A program made the translations under genes and the position numbers. From assembly GCA_003508835.1 (NCBI GenBank), contig PUFA01000165.1:248001-312000 (forward strand): a stretch of DNA of 64,000 bases. The letters are read 5' to 3'. The stretch's first letter is position 1, and every line of letters begins with the position of its first letter. The notes under the pieces are model-generated. The model saw only the letters and a list, made by a program, of their open reading frames with translations. It searched no databases and was not told the origin of the DNA. Positions 55,115-64,000 of the stretch are shown here, piece after piece. The stretch is from Eonycteris spelaea (lineage: Eukaryota > Chordata > Mammalia > Chiroptera > Pteropodidae).

Positions 55115-55580
55115 ATTGATCTTTTTTATTGTTGTTTAATTGAGGTAAAATTCACATAGAAGAAAATGAACCATTTTAAAGTATATAGCTCAGTGGCATT
55201 TAGTAAGTGCATTCACAATGTTGTGAAACCATCACCTCTATCTAGTTCCAGAACATTGGCATCATTCCAAAAGTAAATACCCACTTTGCAGTCACGCCCC
55301 ATTGCCCACCTCCCCACTACAGCCCCTGACCACCACTAATCAGCTTCCCATCTCTATGGATTTACCTATTCTGGATATTTCAAGTAAATGGAATCACACA
55401 ATATGGGCCTTTTTGGGTCTGACTTCTTTCATTTGACAATGTTTTGGAGGTTCATCCATGTTGTAACATGTATCATTAGTACCTCATTCCTTTTTATGAC
55501 TGAATAATATTGCATTGTATGGCTAGACCCCAATTTATCAATTCATCTGTACATGGGCATTTAGGCTGTTTTCGTCTGTT
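55115..55580 (-). mobile_element. L1M 3'-end fragment
   Basis: attgttgtttaattgaggta (55130) then aaaattcacatagaag (antisense 3'UTR), caccactaatcagcttccca (55331), tgaataatattgcattgtat (55501), all in L1 order, truncated. Confidence 0.85.
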
Positions 55581-55584
55581 GGTC

Positions 55585-56430
55585 ACTGTGATGAGTGTTC
55601 CATTTAACTCCTTCAGTCCCTCAGCAGCCTATGTGCTCACACAGTGACAACTCCCACTTCAAAGTTTCCCCCAGGTATTTCTGGGTATCCCTGGGGTATT
55701 TCACATGACTGATGTTCCGTTCCGGGTTCCTCGTTGCAGCCTCTGCTGCCAATGCCCTCTGTGGGCGGACAGCTCTGCCAGACCCAGCTGACACCACTGG
55801 AGGCCCTGAGCCTCAGCCTTCCTGATTGGGTTGAATCTCAGCATTCCATGTGTTGAGTTTCACCTAATTCCCCTGTTTTAATCTCATGTTTGAGCTTGTG
55901 CCCCAAAGCTCCAAGACCACAGTCTATTTTCCTGGAAATGGCCAGAGGTTAGGCATATTTTCTTCTACTGAACTGGTTGGTTATCTTGCTGCTTGGGGTG
56001 GGAGAAGACCTGGAGATCTAGATTCTCTTTTTATAGATTTTTGAACCAATTCTCTTACTTTAGTCCCAATAGAACTCTTACTTTTAGGGTTCACCAGTGA
56101 CCCTGATTCTTGATGTTTCCTAGGGCTCCAGAAACACAGATCACCTTGTTTCATATAATTTTCTGTTAGGCTTCAGCTTTCTCAGCTCTAATACATTAGT
56201 TCGCACTCATTTGCTTGCTTTTCAGCTTCCAAAAAAAAAAATCTTAAAAAAAATTTTTTGGATATCTCTTGCTCGCTCTTTCCTCCTGCTCATCTTTTAT
56301 TCTTTGCCAGTTCATTTACAACTTTTTAGAAAAACTCCTCTACTATCATGTAGTGATTCTCAGAAAGGGGCTGAGAAAAACACGTGTTTTTTTCCTGACA
56401 TTTTTAATAGGAAGTCTCATTTCCTCAACA
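55585..56430. other. Unassigned sequence
   Basis: No repeat or exon recognised. 56226-56260 is an A/T-rich run. A 74-codon frame (56211-56435) has no signature. Confidence 0.4.
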
Positions 56431-56434
56431 TGTG

Positions 56435-56625
56435 AGGTCGACTTGGGTTTCCATCTTGGCTTGGCCTCTCAGCTGAGTGACCCTGGACAAGTGCACTGAC
56501 CTCTCTGAGTCCCATTCCCTTTAAAGTCTGGGGCCTCTTTAAAGCAAGAAGGATGGGATGGGATAACAACAACAAACCAAGGAACACACGTGAAGTACTG
56601 AGCATCGGCCAGGTGTGAGTGGCAA
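56435..56625 (-). repeat. MIR SINE
   Basis: tgagtgaccctggacaagtg (56474), ctctctgagtcccattccct (56501), antisense, diverged toward the end. Confidence 0.65.
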
Positions 56626-56629
56626 TGGG

Positions 56630-57035
56630 GGATATCTGAAGAAGCGTGCTCATGACCCATGTCTCTTGGGGTATAAGACAGATTTTGTCAGTCTCTTGTG
56701 TCCTCTCACAATCCTCTTATAGGAGCTTAGATCTCACTCACCAGTTTGAAGGGAAACACAGCCCCTCCATCATCCGCCGCCTTTCAAATCTATTTTCTCT
56801 AGGACTTCAAAGCAAAACCTTCCTCCTACTTTTGCCAAGGGGGGTTACCAGTCCACTTTTTCCTCCTAAATCCTGGATTGGGCTCAGCTTGAATGCCTGT
56901 CATCAGCTTTCTAGCCTTACGTCTGCTCCACACACTTGTCTTTGACCCTTTGTGGACAAGTTCAAAGTCTTCCCCTAGGAAGCCGTTTCTAAATTGCCAG
57001 CCTTCACAGAGATCCCCTCCTCCACACTTACATTT
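56630..57035. other. Unassigned sequence
   Basis: Possible L2-like text near 56870-57010 (gaatgcctgtcatcagcttt), not firm. Frames at 56646-56945 and 56893-57237 lack signatures. Confidence 0.35.
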
Positions 57036-57039
57036 GGAA

Positions 57040-57262
57040 GCAAGGCAGTGGATTACAGTGGTGAAGTGCTCAGGCTCTCAAGTTGTCCACGTGGGTTTGA
57101 GTCTCAGTTTTGCCACTTCACCAGCTGTGCTGTCTTGGGCAAGTGACAGCACTGCTCTGAGCCTCAGTTTCCTCATGAGTAAAATGGAGGTTAATAATAG
57201 TATCCAACAATTGTGCATGGGATTGTTCCATAGATGAAATGGTGTAACATAAGTAAAGAAAA
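57040..57262 (-). repeat. MIR SINE, near complete
   Basis: gattacagtggtgaagtgct (57051), gagcctcagtttcctcatga (57158), taaaatggaggttaataata (57180), antisense. Confidence 0.9.
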
Positions 57263-57264
57263 TA

Positions 57265-57685
57265 CAGTGGCTAATGTGTATGTGTAAATACTCAAAAAAA
57301 TTTATTATTATTTCTGCCATATTTTGTTTTTTGATTTAATTTAACTGCCAGGCTATGTCTAGTGGTAGGCCCTTGTCTTTTTCCTCTTTCTGTACTTTGT
57401 ATCTGTCCTCAGTGCCCAGGAGATAGTAAGAGTCCTAGAGTAGGAATCCAAAGTCCTGTTTGTTTTGTGTCATGGGCAGAGTAACCTTAGGCAGGTCGCA
57501 TCACTTCTTTGAGTTATCACTTTTGGAGGTAGCTGGGAGACAAATTCCTGCTGAGGCAAGCAGAAAAGGAAGTGAAAAAGAGATGTAGTTTTAATGTATG
57601 TTTCTCTCTTCTTCTAGCAAGTTCATACCCCAGCAGCTCAGCCAGAGAGCCTTGTTATCACAGAGTTGAATGGAACCCACAGGGG
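57265..57685. other. Unassigned sequence
   Basis: No named repeat and no frame of note. Starts with an A/T-rich stretch. Confidence 0.45.
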
Positions 57686-57689
57686 TCTT

Positions 57690-57792
57690 TGACTCTCTGG
57701 CTCTCAATCTTAGCTTTACATTAAAATAAACTGAGAGATTTCAAAGCATTAATGCCAGGACTTGACCTTGGATTAAGGTAACTAGAATTTTG
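57690..57792 (+). mobile_element. MER5-like fragment
   Basis: gctctcaatcttagctttac (57700) opens a truncated MER5A-like copy, followed by aactgagagatttcaaagca. Confidence 0.55.
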
Positions 57793-57799
57793 GAGGATG

Positions 57800-58295
57800 G
57801 GGTCCAATTAGAAAGGTTTTTAAAAGATCTAGATGACGCCACTGCTTCTGGACCAATGCCCGCACTTTGGGTATTGAGACTCTACACAATCCTCTTGTCC
57901 TTTCAGGAAGCATCTATCAGGCTCTTTTGTGTCAGGGAGAAGGTACAATCTCCTTTTACAAAGTTCTTCTATCGAGCTTCAGCTTGAATTCTTCCATGGA
58001 CACGGAGCTCCCTGTCTTCTGAGGCCCCATGCCATTGTCGGACAGCAGCTTTGATGATCCGCGAGTCCTTCTTTTTGTTGGGCCAAAGCCAAGCCTCCCT
58101 GGAAAGCCCATCCCTTCATCCTCATTAAAGACCTGGCCCAGGGAAGCCACTGCACATCTGAGCTGCTTCTCATCTGAATGGCTGTGTCAGGGGTCAAACA
58201 TCAAGGTAATTTAGGCAGCAGGACTCCAAAGGCAACCTTGTGGATCTCTGAATGCCCTGGATCTAGAATGGAGGTCATATTTGTAAGCATACAGT
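57800..58295. other. Unassigned sequence
   Basis: Text near 57840-58150 has minor GC-rich stretches and short frames on both strands. No named repeat. Confidence 0.4.
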
Positions 58296-58297
58296 AG

Positions 58298-58440
58298 CCT
58301 GTTTTCCAAATGTGCCTCCAATAGAATTTTCTGGGCAACATGTTCTAAATGACTTACTGAATCGGAATGTCTATAAGAGGGTTCATTTCAGGGAAGCTGT
58401 TCGTTTAATACTCGGCCTCAGGTGATGGTTTTGATCAGGC
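58298..58440. mobile_element. MER5-like MITE, tentative
   Basis: ttttccaaatgtgcctccaa (58302) and cttactgaatcggaatgtct (58353) resemble a MER5-type element, orientation unsure. Confidence 0.45.
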
Positions 58441-58444
58441 ATCA

Positions 58445-58866
58445 TAGTAAACACCTTATAAAGTTGATTAGATTAGCTAGTTACGGTTGCAGAAGTTTCC
58501 AGGTAACAGACTCTGAAATGGGACAGAGCCTAGAGCTTAGCAGAGGTGGGGGAGGCAGGGGAGGAAGTGCGAGCAGTGGGGGAGTCTAGGCCTGGATGAG
58601 TGGTCTCCTTAGATGATGTTGGTCTATGGCTATTGTACCAGAACCTTTATATCTTCTTTGCCCAAATGGGTCCTTCCCTCTTATCCTCAGTTCTTGGAAA
58701 GATGGAGGAGACAGTAAAGTTCATTTCTTCCAGTTCATGCCTGCAGAGTTCTGTTCTCTGGGAAAAGATTTAGTTTTTTAAAGGTTAGTTCCCTGTTGTT
58801 TGTTTGTTTGTTTCTCTTGACTCCTAGAATAAGAAAATTAGTCCTTGGTTAAATAATTCAGTCTTC
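58445..58866. other. Unassigned sequence
   Basis: Includes a short TTTG run near 58797-58814. No repeat or exon recognised. Confidence 0.45.
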
Positions 58867-59240
58867 TATATTAATCTGCTAGGGCTACCATTACAAAATA
58901 CCACAGACTGGTGGCTTAAACAACGAAAACATAGTCTAACCGTTGTGGAGGCTGGAAGTCCAAAGTAAGAGGCTTGATTTCTCCTGAGACTTCTCTCCTT
59001 GGCTTGCAGATGGCCACCTTTTCACTGTATCTTCCCATGGACTTACCTCTGTGCAAGTACATGCCTGATATCTTTCTGAGTATCCCAACTTCCTCTTCTT
59101 ATAAAGATAATCTAAGGGCCTCATTTTAACTTAATTACCTCTTTAAAGGCCCTATCTCCAAATACAGCCACACTTTGAGGTACTGAGTGTTAGGGCTTCA
59201 ACTGTGAATGTGGGGAAGGGGCACAATTTTGCCTGTAACA
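58867..59240 (-). mobile_element. MLT1-type LTR, antisense
   Basis: attaatctgctagggctacc (58870), aaataccacagactggtggc (58896), ttgtggaggctggaagtcca (58942) and tttgcctgtaaca end, all in MaLR LTR order on the minus strand. Solo LTR with no clear duplication. Confidence 0.85.
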
Positions 59241-59244
59241 ATCT

Positions 59245-59740
59245 CCTAGGTCTATTCAAATGGATGACTGATGACAGTGCTTAAAGGTGGCCTTGGTGGA
59301 GTATTTGTTAAGTAGGAGAGGGGAAGAAGCAAAGAAACAAGGGATAGAAAGCACAACCCCATCACCTATCTCACTTTGGTTACCCAACTTTCTATTTTTG
59401 TTCTCAATTTCCAGAAACACTTTCTTATTTTCTATTCATGATTGAGAGTATCCTGTTCTTGCTTAAAAGATACACTATCTTCTCTTTCTGAGGATGTTTT
59501 TAAAAACATTCTTCTAGTTCTTGCAGAATATTCTAAGTGCCTATTTTTCCCCTTTCATCTATTTTCATTTCCTCTGTCAAGCTGGAAGTACTTTTCAAAT
59601 GTCTGTGAGTGCACAGCTGTCTGATTGGAAAACCTGAGATGAGTATTTGTTTAAAGGGCCCCCAAATATCAAATTTTCTAGGCCTTTGCTTTTGGCTCAG
59701 TCAGATGGAGAAGAAACCTTTGATTATATGTTTGGGGACA
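59245..59740. other. Unassigned sequence
   Basis: AT-rich, no repeat named, no coding frame of note. Confidence 0.45.
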
Positions 59741-59744
59741 CCGA

Positions 59745-59814
59745 CTGTGTGTATGTATGTGTGTGTGTGTGTGTGGTGTGTATGTGTGTGTGTGCGCGCG
59801 CGCACGCGCGGCAC

Positions 59815-59870
<56 letters not shown>

Positions 59871-59892
59871 AGCAGCAGCAGGAGGAGGAGGA
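59745..59892. repeat. Compound microsatellite (GT)n-(GC)n-(GA)n-(AGC)n-(AGG)n
   Basis: Blocks in order: GT with AT breaks to about 59793, GC alternation at 59793-59810, GA from 59817 to 59867, then four CAG units and four AGG units. The frames over it give runs of Arg/Glu and of Ser/Leu. Confidence 0.95.
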
Positions 59893-59894
59893 AG

Positions 59895-60525
59895 GGAGTG
59901 TAGGAGGGAGTGAGAGAATGTTTGTGGGCATTCTGGAGCTGAGTAGTGGGAAAGGGTCTGAGCCTCACTCTTCAATGGACATTCACTTGCTCTCTGTTTT
60001 CAGCATAGCTCCTCATTCCTATCATTAGTGGGGGTCTGGTATCCTCCAAGCCAGCATCCTTGGTGTAGCCTCTCCTGACCTTGACTTCCCATCTGCAGCT
60101 ACAGAGCTGAGTAATTATCTGGCAATGTGGTTCTGAGGAAGGGAATTGGAGGTCTAAGCTTGCACAGACTTTCAACTCATCCTCTTGTTTCAGCGATGCC
60201 CCACTTGCCTGTCTCCAGAAGCACCTGATAGATCTAATTCTTGAAACTTCCAAGATTCTGCAGTGTATAATCTATGCTTCTTACTAGCTGTCCTCCCTGT
60301 AAGCACTGAGCAGAGAGGAGAAAGCCAAGATTCAAATACATTGCCTTGTGTCTGTCCATTCTCCATCTAACTGTGTTGACATTTTTCATTTTGTTGTCCC
60401 CTTTCTTGTTTATTTTCTTCTTATTTGTTTATAGCTTTGTTATTCCCCCATCCTAACTCTAGTGAGTTTTGGAGGCTGAGCAGAGATCAATGTCTGCATG
60501 ATTCACTGGATGTTGACCTTCCCCT
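59895..60525. other. Unassigned sequence
   Basis: A 93-codon frame (60253-59972 minus) has no domain. No named repeat. Confidence 0.45.
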
Positions 60526-60527
60526 CT

Positions 60528-60662
60528 AAGCCTTAGTCTCCCCATCTATAAATGGGGAAAATAATAATTTTTACCCTAAGGTTTATGGGAATTAAGTGAA
60601 CTGGTGTATGTGAAATGCTTATCATGGGGTCTGGCAAAAATATCTAATAAATACTAGGAAAA
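60528..60662 (-). repeat. MIR fragment
   Basis: agtctccccatctataaatg (60535), tgggaattaagtgaactggt (60586), antisense. Confidence 0.75.
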
Positions 60663-60854
60663 CAACCAAATACAATTATTGACCTTATTCAAGGGCCCTT
60701 AGAAATTCATGGAATCAATGAGGTGTGAAAACTACACACTTTGTTTGCTAGCCTCCTGGGCTTGCCTTTTACTCTTATTACTAGGAAACAAAAACAAAAA
60801 CAAAAAAAACAAAAAGCAATGTTTGGCATTTACCTACAAAGAGAAGCACACTAG

Positions 60855-61012
60855 AGTGATGCTCCTCAAACTTTACTGTATATACCAATTCCCTGCATTC
60901 TTACTAAAGTGCTGGTTCTGACTCCATTGGTCTGGGGTGACTGGAGAATCTGCAATGCTGCTAGTAGTCTTGCTGGTGCAAGGACCACACTTTGAGTAGC
61001 AAGAGACTAAAT
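60855..61012 (+). mobile_element. MER5-like hAT MITE
   Basis: gtgatgctcctcaaacttta (60856), ttggtctggggtgactggag (60928), ggaccacactttgagtagca (60981). Confidence 0.8.
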
Positions 61013-61014
61013 GG

Positions 61015-62005
61015 TTGAAATTTACCCAGGGGCTAATGAAGAGCAGTTACAGGGAAGATGTCCTCTGGGGCCTCCTGGGGATGGTGGTCTTTAAATAGGG
61101 CTTTTCTCCTTTAGGACCAAAACGCAAAGGGAACAGTGGGTTCCTGTAAATGGCCACAAGATGTCATAATGTCATTACATGAATTCTCCCCAAAAGGTTG
61201 AAGTCCGGGTGTCAAATTACATCCCTTAAATCAAGAAATGGAAAGTGGCAGTTATCTAATCGGTGCTGCTTTAGGGTACCAGCCCCTGTAAAACTTCTTC
61301 CCTGGGCCAAGATATATGTCAGGCTGACAGCAGAATCTTTGTCTTATCCCTCTTTCACTCACCATGTTTTTAGTGTCATAAGAGAGTCACATGGGCACTA
61401 AGAATGAGATCTGTCTTAAAGGGAAATTGGTCTTCTTAGAAACACAAAGTGCAGCATTTCCCACAGGGTGGTTCCCAGAGCCACAATGCTGAGGGATGCT
61501 TTGCACAAACACAGATCTTCCAGAACAAGTCAGTTGGGAAATGCTTCATGTTACTATCCCCTTCCAGAGACTTCAAAAAGTCCATTAGCATGTCAAAAGC
61601 TTTGATGAGACCTGCAGGGAACCTGCTGAACAACTCCAACTCCTCAAACAAATCAATCCTGCTCCTTCTATGAATGATCGTAAACCTGTAAAGTGCCAAC
61701 ATAATTTTACTAGAAACCCAGGGTTGCACATTTCATATTGGAAATGGAGGTTGACTTGGTGCATTTGGGATGCTAGGTGGGGCAGGAAAGAGAGATGAGT
61801 TTGAGGTCACCTGACTAGCATCATTAGCTCTCAGGAGTTAGTTTTAGAAGAACCATCAGAATAATCAGGTCAACTCTACTTTTTATATTTTCTGCTTTGC
61901 TTTGTTTTTGAGTTGTCTGTGTTCATTTCATTCCCCAACCATTAGGTAGAACCACATGAAACTTCTGTTTGTGGAGATCAAAATTGCCAAATATTAACAA
62001 TTTCA
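61015..62005. other. Unassigned sequence
   Basis: No repeat or exon recognised over about 1 kb. A repeat-free block at 61437-61735 holds a 97-codon minus frame without a domain. Confidence 0.4.
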
Positions 62006-62009
62006 CATG

Positions 62010-62250
62010 GTTTTCCCTACATAGGGGCAAAATTCAGCCTGTGGGACAAATTGAGCCCACCCCTGTTTTTGTGACTCAAGTTTTACTGGGATGCAGCCAT
62101 CCTCATTGGTCCATGTTGTTGGCTATGATTGCTTTCATGCTGCAGTGGCAGAGTTGTGGTGTTGTCACACAGGTCTTCTGGCCTGTAAAGCCGAAATATT
62201 TATCGTTTGGCCTTTTGCAGGAAAAGTTGCTGACGCAAGTGTAAGGGGTG
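62010..62250. mobile_element. hAT-like MITE (B)
   Basis: cagcctgtgggacaaattga (62035), ggcagagttgtggtgttgtc (62148) and ttgcaggaaaagttgctgac (62214) belong to the same family as 53505-53750, in the same orientation. Confidence 0.65.
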
Positions 62251-62254
62251 GTTC

Positions 62255-62980
62255 CTAGAGGTCCATGGATGAGTCATTTTTGTAGCTTCCCTGCTCTATA
62301 CTCCCATCGCAGCCTGTGAATCGTGGGTACTTAATATTGGATATGGAAAATAGCCATGAATCTCCTTCCTGGGGAAGAACAATACCTGATCTTTCATCTG
62401 CTTCTCCAGACCTTTGCTTCTGTATCATGACTCACTCTCAGACATTTGGCAGGCAAGCTCCTGCTGCTGCCAGCAAAGGCAGCTTCCTCTTTTTTGAGGA
62501 AACAATTCTTCAAAAAATTTCTGAGGGCCTTTGGACATCAGTCAGCTAGCTCTTAGCACCGTGTGGACAAAGATGTATAAATGAAGCGAACATATGGATT
62601 ATATTTTCACCAAAATACACATAGGCTCTGAAATTAAGTGGGAAAGTGCTTTGCAGGGTTACTCCACTTCTTAGCTGTCTCCAAAGCTGTTTAAGGAAAG
62701 TTTGCTGTTTGATAAACCTCAAACACAGTATAGAATTAGCCTTTCTCTCTCTAAACTAGGTGGAAAGCTCAGAAGGAGAGGGTTGAGGTTCACCAAACTG
62801 AACTGTTCATTAGAGGCTTCTTGAGTCTGACTTCACAAATGATTGGCAGCTGCTTATTCCCATTTTGGAGTACATTTTTTCAGTCTCCCTTGGAGAAACA
62901 AAATGGAGGCAAAGGTATAATTTGCTAGGGCAGTATTTTCATTTCCTTTCTGATGCATGCTGGTGTTGTTAAAAAAAAAA
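62255..62980. other. Unassigned sequence
   Basis: No named repeat. Short frame at 62316-62549 without signature. A-run at about 62971-62984. Confidence 0.45.
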
Positions 62981-62984
62981 AAAA

Positions 62985-63088
62985 CTTTCACTGAAAAAAA
63001 TGATTACATACCATACATGTTCATTGTCAAGAAAATGAGTAGAGACAGATAAGCACAAAGAAGAAAATAACTACTAGTTTGGTGTCAT
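62985..63088 (-). mobile_element. Old L1M-type fragment
   Basis: gttcattgtcaagaaaatga (63018) then gacagataagcacaaagaag (63045), the same family text as 32919-32966. Confidence 0.5.
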
Positions 63089-63089
63089 T

Positions 63090-63635
63090 TTTCAGTGGTG
63101 GGACAGCCAAGTGGTCCCTATGCTCAGATATTTGAACAGAGTTGGAATGGAAGCCAGAGATAGGTCAAAATTGGGAATGAAGAAAGATTTTTGCTTAGAA
63201 TGCAAGATGCATTTGGAGGTCGATAAAACACGAGAGCATTCTTGGGGTGGGGTGCTAAGCTAGAAGGGTGAGATCCTATTGCAAACCTGTTTTCAGCCCC
63301 TAAAATTGGTAATCTAAAGGATTTTGCCCTTCACCTCAAACCTCTATGCCACATGCAACTATGGGAAAAGCCAGGAATTTGGCCCTGAGTACTAGGAAAA
63401 CATGAATTACTTTAACTTTTTTAGTGGGTATATTAGACTTTCAAAATACTAGTGTTTTGGCAGCATACTTAGAGGGGCAAGGTTGCTGGCTGAATAGATT
63501 CATTTATTATCTTGGCCAACAAGTCTCACTTGATCCAGGAAACACAAGAAATGGGAAGCTGGCAGAGGCTGACTCAGTCCTGAGTTGTGCCACTCATTTT
63601 CATGCCTCTGTTGTTTTTTGGTGCACCTGGAAGAC
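63090..63635. other. Unassigned sequence
   Basis: The plus frame at 63424-63771 (115 codons) has no domain. No named repeat. Confidence 0.4.
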
Positions 63636-63639
63636 CATG

Positions 63640-63970
63640 CTGAATAGTTATCCTCAAATTTTCAGCATTCTTTTTCCTTGCTCCCTCCCCATGCAGAGTA
63701 TAGAATTCCAGATAATTTCTTTCCCTGCATCTCTTGCAGCTAGGGGTCAGCTATTCAATCCGAGCTTGTAAGTGAGGGTCTCTTTACTATTCAGAAATGA
63801 CTGATGCTATCCCTTTTTTTTCGTATGGCAAACTTATTTATGACTGGAGCATGGATGAGTTGCCTGGAGCTGAAGTAGCCATCTTACGTCACAAGAGAAA
63901 GGCCAAGAGAATAACAGAGGTTGGCCCTGAAATCATCAAAATCTGTATCAGTGAGTGCCATTTCTAGACT
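63640..63970 (+). mobile_element. Ancient interspersed repeat, class unsure
   Basis: ttgcctggagctgaagtagc (63860), catcttacgtcacaagagaa (63880) and aggccaagagaataacagag (63900) belong to a widely repeated mammalian sequence that I recall but cannot name. It may be an old LTR or a DNA element. Confidence 0.45.
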
Positions 63971-64000
63971 TTCTGCTATGTAAGAAAATACCCCCTGTTT

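Noticed and set aside
59678..59975. Overlapping Ser/Leu- and Arg/Glu-rich frames
   Set aside because: Frames through the GT/GA/AGC/AGG compound repeat.

Overview
The window looks like non-coding nuclear DNA from a placental mammal. It is built from interspersed repeats, microsatellites and unassigned unique sequence. I found no convincing protein-coding exon, no intact RNA gene, no bacterial-type operon, no CRISPR array and no plausible new enzymatic or defence system. The open reading frames present are short, lack family signatures and mostly lie in repeats or low-complexity DNA. The exceptions are remnants of LINE-1 (L1) ORF1 and ORF2.

Organism: MIR, L2, MER5-like hAT, MLT1 and other LTR relics place it among eutherians. 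I saw no Alu, B1/B2, carnivore tRNA-Lys SINE, horse ERE or ruminant/pig SINE. The L1 3' ends resemble those I associate with bats, and only one tRNA-derived SINE-like unit was found (tRNA-Val-like, 49.2-49.45 kb). A bat is my best guess, made from memory of repeat families and not from alignment.

Layout: 0.3-1.1 kb is an L2 LINE. 1.1-5.4 kb is unique sequence with a polypyrimidine tract, a (CA)n and old L1/LTR/DNA-element relics. 5.4-13.6 kb is a nearly full-length, dead, minus-strand L1 whose ORF2 is split by a younger 5'-truncated L1 flanked by an 18-nt target-site duplication (17/18 identical). Its roughly 2.5 kb 5'UTR holds diverged tandem units of about 320-345 bp. 13.6-25 kb is mainly MIR/L2 sediment with a 56-T run at 18.8 kb. 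24.9-31.7 kb has two L2 elements each interrupted by an L1 fragment, an ERVL-type LTR and a MER1-like element. 31.7-49 kb mixes MIR, MER5-like and L2 relics with a complete MLT1 LTR (41.9-42.4 kb) and a GC-rich block at 40.8-41.35 kb that could be a conserved regulatory element. 49.2-64 kb holds the tRNA-Val-like unit, long polypyrimidine and Z-DNA-prone microsatellites, an ERV1-type LTR, several hAT copies, an antisense MLT1 LTR and more MIRs.

No genes act together here. The biology on show is layered retrotransposition and decay, with a few stretches that might be regulatory and need cross-species alignment. Repeat-family names come from recognition of consensus motifs and boundaries are approximate, usually within 10-30 bases.
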